Source: Thermoplasmata archaeon (GTDB lineage Archaea > Thermoplasmatota > Thermoplasmata > Thermoplasmatales > Thermoplasmataceae). From it: 64,000 nt of DNA. A program made the translations under genes and the position numbers. Within the stretch, counting starts at the first letter, position 1, and each line of letters starts with the position of its first letter. Of this stretch, positions 61,708 to 64,000 are shown in pieces. The stretch lies in the NCBI GenBank assembly GCA_021846395.1, contig JAJZXB010000002.1, positions 124,001 to 188,000 of the forward strand. Reading direction: 5' to 3'. Below the pieces are notes generated by a model. That model had not been told where the DNA came from and searched no databases. It was given only the letters and a program-made list of their open reading frames with translations.

Positions 61708-63023
61708 AAATATGGTCCGGAAGTGCAGCTTCTGAGGGGAAAAACAGTGCCTATGATGCAATGCTTGACAAAGATTTGCCAGTTGATAAATTGCTTATCA
61801 GATATGAAGCACTGTCATTGATGGCCTATAACAGGGCAATTTATGATGAGGGCATACTGAATAAAAATAATATATCAAGTGTCCTGAATGAGCTCCTGGA
61901 GATATATTACAATGGCATTGACCTTGATAAGGAATTTGAGGATGTTCATGGTAATGTAGAGCATTATATATTGAACAAACTGCCAGATGCGGGAAAAAAT
62001 TTGAGGATGTTTTTATCAAGGAATGAGGAAGTGCATACGGATGTAAATTTATTTATTAATGATTTATTAATAGAATACGAAAGTATACTATATAGAACGA
62101 TGTTAGGAATAAAGGAAAACAAATATGAAGGGGTTCTTCCAGGATATACGCATTTCAGGCAGGCAATGCCCATTAGTTTTGGAACATATAAGGATTACAT
62201 TGAAAATATTATTGTTAACGCATTCAATAAAATAAACAATCTATATGCTGGCATGAAGGAATTGCCATTGGGATATGGTTCCGGATTCGGGTCGTTATCT
62301 GACGTAAATTTTGAAAAGGCTGCCAAATATCTGGATCTAAAAAAAGATATAAAAAATCCGCTGTATTCTGCACATTTATACATTGATATGTACATTGATA
62401 CATTATCAATTATAACCGAATTTTTAATCAGTATGTCAAGGGTATTTCAGGATTTGATAATATTCTCTGGAGATGAGATGGGCATAATTGAGTTGCCTTC
62501 GGGTTACGTCACAGGAAGTTCGTTAATGTCAAATAAGGTAAATCCGGATTATCTTGAAATATTTCAAGGATATGCATCAAAATCCATATCATTGATGAAT
62601 TTAGTATACAGTATATCAATAAACAAAACACCAGGATACCACAGGGATTTTCAGATGATAAAGGATGAAGTAATACCGTTTATATATGAGTTGACGGATG
62701 TTTTAAACGGCTTGCCTGACTTGTTTTCAAAGATGAAATTCAACGCCGAAAAATCATTAAAACTGATAAAAAACTCAACATATGCAACATACAATTCAAA
62801 GATATATTTCGGGAAAAGCGGTGATTGGAAATCATCGTACAAAGAAGCGGGGAACAGAATAAAAAATAAAGATAAGCTTGAGGAATACACTCCTGAAACC
62901 ATAATAACATTTAATGGATTTGATAATATAGGGAAAATTATTGATAACAATATGAATGCTGCAAAGGAATCTAGGGGTATTTTTCTCATGGAAATAAAAA
63001 AAATCGTTGATAATTTAAAGTAA
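61704..63023 (+). CDS. argH: Argininosuccinate lyase
   Basis: A 439-residue fumarase/aspartase-superfamily enzyme that releases arginine and fumarate. The signature loop GSSLMSNKVNPDYLEIF, the GYTHFRQAMPISFGTY segment and the DVHGNVEHYILNKL N-terminal motif with the RNEEVHTDVNLF helix are present. It is the second gene of argGH, coupled by a 4-base overlap, and is followed after 80 bases by valS. Confidence 0.94.
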   Translation: MKIWSGSAASEGKNSAYDAMLDKDLPVDKLLIRYEALSLMAYNRAIYDEGILNKNNISSVLNELLEIYYNGIDLDKEFEDVHGNVEHYILNKLPDAGKNLRMFLSRNEEVHTDVNLFINDLLIEYESILYRTMLGIKENKYEGVLPGYTHFRQAMPISFGTYKDYIENIIVNAFNKINNLYAGMKELPLGYGSGFGSLSDVNFEKAAKYLDLKKDIKNPLYSAHLYIDMYIDTLSIITEFLISMSRVFQDLIIFSGDEMGIIELPSGYVTGSSLMSNKVNPDYLEIFQGYASKSISLMNLVYSISINKTPGYHRDFQMIKDEVIPFIYELTDVLNGLPDLFSKMKFNAEKSLKLIKNSTYATYNSKIYFGKSGDWKSSYKEAGNRIKNKDKLEEYTPETIITFNGFDNIGKIIDNNMNAAKESRGIFLMEIKKIVDNLK

Positions 63024-63103
63024 ACAAAAACTTATTCTAAAACTCATTTTTAAACTGGTAATGTCTGAAAAGATATATAATACAGTTAGAAATAAAGATT
63101 ATT

Positions 63104-64000
63104 ATGCTTGACCTTAAATCGATGGAAGATAAATGGAGAGATTACTGGGGTGAAAACAATGTATTCAAATTTACAAAGGGCGAAAAAAACTTTTCTATAG
63201 ACACACCGCCTCCAACAGTATCTGGAAAAATGCATTTAGGACATGCATATTCATACCCCCATCAGGATTTTATTGCCAGATATAAAAGAATGAAGGGGTT
63301 TAACGTATTCTACCCCTGGGGCTTTGATGATAATGGCTTACCAACAGAAAGATATGTTGAAAAGATAAAAAATGTAACCATAGATAATACATCCCTGGCA
63401 GAATATATAAGGATATGCAGGGAAGTAAGCAAGGAGGCTGAAAAGGCACTTGCAAAAACATGGTACTCTATTGGATTAAGCGCATCCTTCAATGATTACA
63501 TCGATACATCTTCTGATTTTTCAATAGGGATGTCACAGAAACTATTTCTTGACCTTATAAAAATGGAAAGGGCATATCGTGCAGAAGCTCCATCCATACG
63601 CTGCCCAACCTGCAAAACTGCAATATCTCAAATAGAAATGAAAGATTCAATAGTTGATACTAATCTTGTTTATATTAATTTCAATGGAATAGAAATTGCA
63701 ACAACCAGGCCTGAGATGCTGGGGGCCTGTGTGGCAATATTTGTAAACCCAGATGATGATAGATATAAAGATAAAATCGGCAAAACAATAAGGATTCCAA
63801 TTTACAACAATGAAGTTAAAATTATGTCAGATGAATCTGTGGATAAAGATTTTGGAACGGGGGCGGAAATGCTATGCACCTTCGGTGACCAGAATGATCT
63901 GGAATTATGGAGAAAATACAACATGCCACCCCGGATTATTTTAAAAAATGACAGGATAAATGATGACGAATTTTTGAATAATTTAAGTATAAAGGAGGGG
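63104..64000 (+). CDS. valS: Valyl-tRNA synthetase, N-terminal part (cut by window edge)
   Basis: The frame opens at ATG 63104 and is still open after 299 codons at the window end; the full enzyme is about 800 residues or more. The class I motif is TPPPTVSGKMHLGHAYSYPH, where the HIGH site reads HLGH. YPWGFDDNGLPTERYVEK and the start of the editing domain with EIATTRPEMLGACVAIFVNP follow, and ALCTF-like AEMLCTFGDQNDLELW confirms ValRS rather than IleRS or LeuRS. A promoter-like AAAGATATATAATAC lies about 30 bases before the start. Confidence 0.95.
   Translation, partial: MLDLKSMEDKWRDYWGENNVFKFTKGEKNFSIDTPPPTVSGKMHLGHAYSYPHQDFIARYKRMKGFNVFYPWGFDDNGLPTERYVEKIKNVTIDNTSLAEYIRICREVSKEAEKALAKTWYSIGLSASFNDYIDTSSDFSIGMSQKLFLDLIKMERAYRAEAPSIRCPTCKTAISQIEMKDSIVDTNLVYINFNGIEIATTRPEMLGACVAIFVNPDDDRYKDKIGKTIRIPIYNNEVKIMSDESVDKDFGTGAEMLCTFGDQNDLELWRKYNMPPRIILKNDRINDDEFLNNLSIKEG

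Noticed and set aside
1-64000. CRISPR arrays and tRNA genes
   Set aside because: No regularly spaced repeats were seen and no cloverleaf-like sequence with a T-loop GGTTCRA could be found in the intergenic spaces.

Overview
The window looks like the chromosome of an acidophilic, cell-wall-less euryarchaeon of the order Thermoplasmatales (Ferroplasma/Acidiplasma/Picrophilus-like). The evidence is the AT-rich background, promoters that sit directly against start codons (leaderless style), archaeal information-processing genes (S19e-PDCD5-L39e-L31e-aIF6, Nob1, Hjc, class I LysRS, Orc1/Cdc6), ether-lipid synthesis (CarS), a zinc-containing seven-iron ferredoxin, and a 23S rRNA gene standing alone without 16S or 5S beside it, which is a known trait of Thermoplasma relatives. 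The exact genus is an inference.

Layout. 1-6.6 kb: a minus-strand ribosomal/aIF6 operon, an ABC exporter pair, an MFS carrier and a ferritin-like/VIT1 membrane protein. 6.7-17 kb: housekeeping metabolism (aminotransferase, Hjc, thioesterase, Nob1, ThiF-like E1, MetAP, Tmk, a Cys/Met PLP enzyme, Pth2, CarS, an XRE-CBS regulator), interrupted by a TauE/SafE gene with four frameshifts and a TnpB fragment. 17.4-22.2 kb: an accessory strip with an AbrB-DUF488 gene and its overlapping partner, a decayed ISH3-like end, a Bat-type HTH regulator, a G+C-richer non-coding stretch, and one intact ISH3-family insertion sequence with an 18-bp terminal inverted repeat and a 5-bp target duplication.

22.3-30.8 kb is the main find: a compact dissimilatory sulfite reductase island, dsrC, sirC, two dsrE-like genes, tusA-dsrA-dsrB-dsrM-dsrK, and a CbiA-like dsrN. 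Its base composition is visibly richer in G+C than both flanks and its genes carry strong Shine-Dalgarno sites, so it looks horizontally acquired. The genes could work together as follows: SirC (with enzymes outside the window) and DsrN make the sirohaem (amide) cofactor, DsrAB reduces sulfite onto DsrC, DsrMK returns electrons from the quinone pool to the DsrC trisulfide, and TusA/DsrE proteins trade persulfide sulfur. No sat, aprAB, qmo, dsrD, dsrL or dsrJOP is present in the window, so sulfite (or another internal sulfur source) rather than sulfate is the safest inferred substrate. DsrA lacks one of the expected ferredoxin-domain cysteines (Ser instead).

31-48.5 kb: a glycosylation-rich membrane protein, PhoU-like regulator, RpiA, a three-gene cassette of tiny membrane proteins one of which is interrupted by an in-frame TAG, MscS, two MFS carriers, DUF99, PRPP synthetase, a zinc reductase, cyclophilin, a three-gene operon ending in a PolB2-type DNA polymerase with an altered motif C, an Orc1/Cdc6 ATPase, LysRS, a GfcR-like regulator and a HIT protein. 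48.8-53.3 kb: an AbiE-type toxin-antitoxin pair next to a second ISH3-like remnant, a zinc-ribbon membrane protein, ribokinase and an Mrp ATPase. 53.8-56.7 kb: the 23S rRNA (minus strand) with a long processing stem. 57-64 kb: an eIF2B-like protein, a NifX-like protein, PurM, zinc ferredoxin, an ACT-type regulator divergent from argGH, and the first 299 codons of ValRS. No tRNA gene or CRISPR array was seen.
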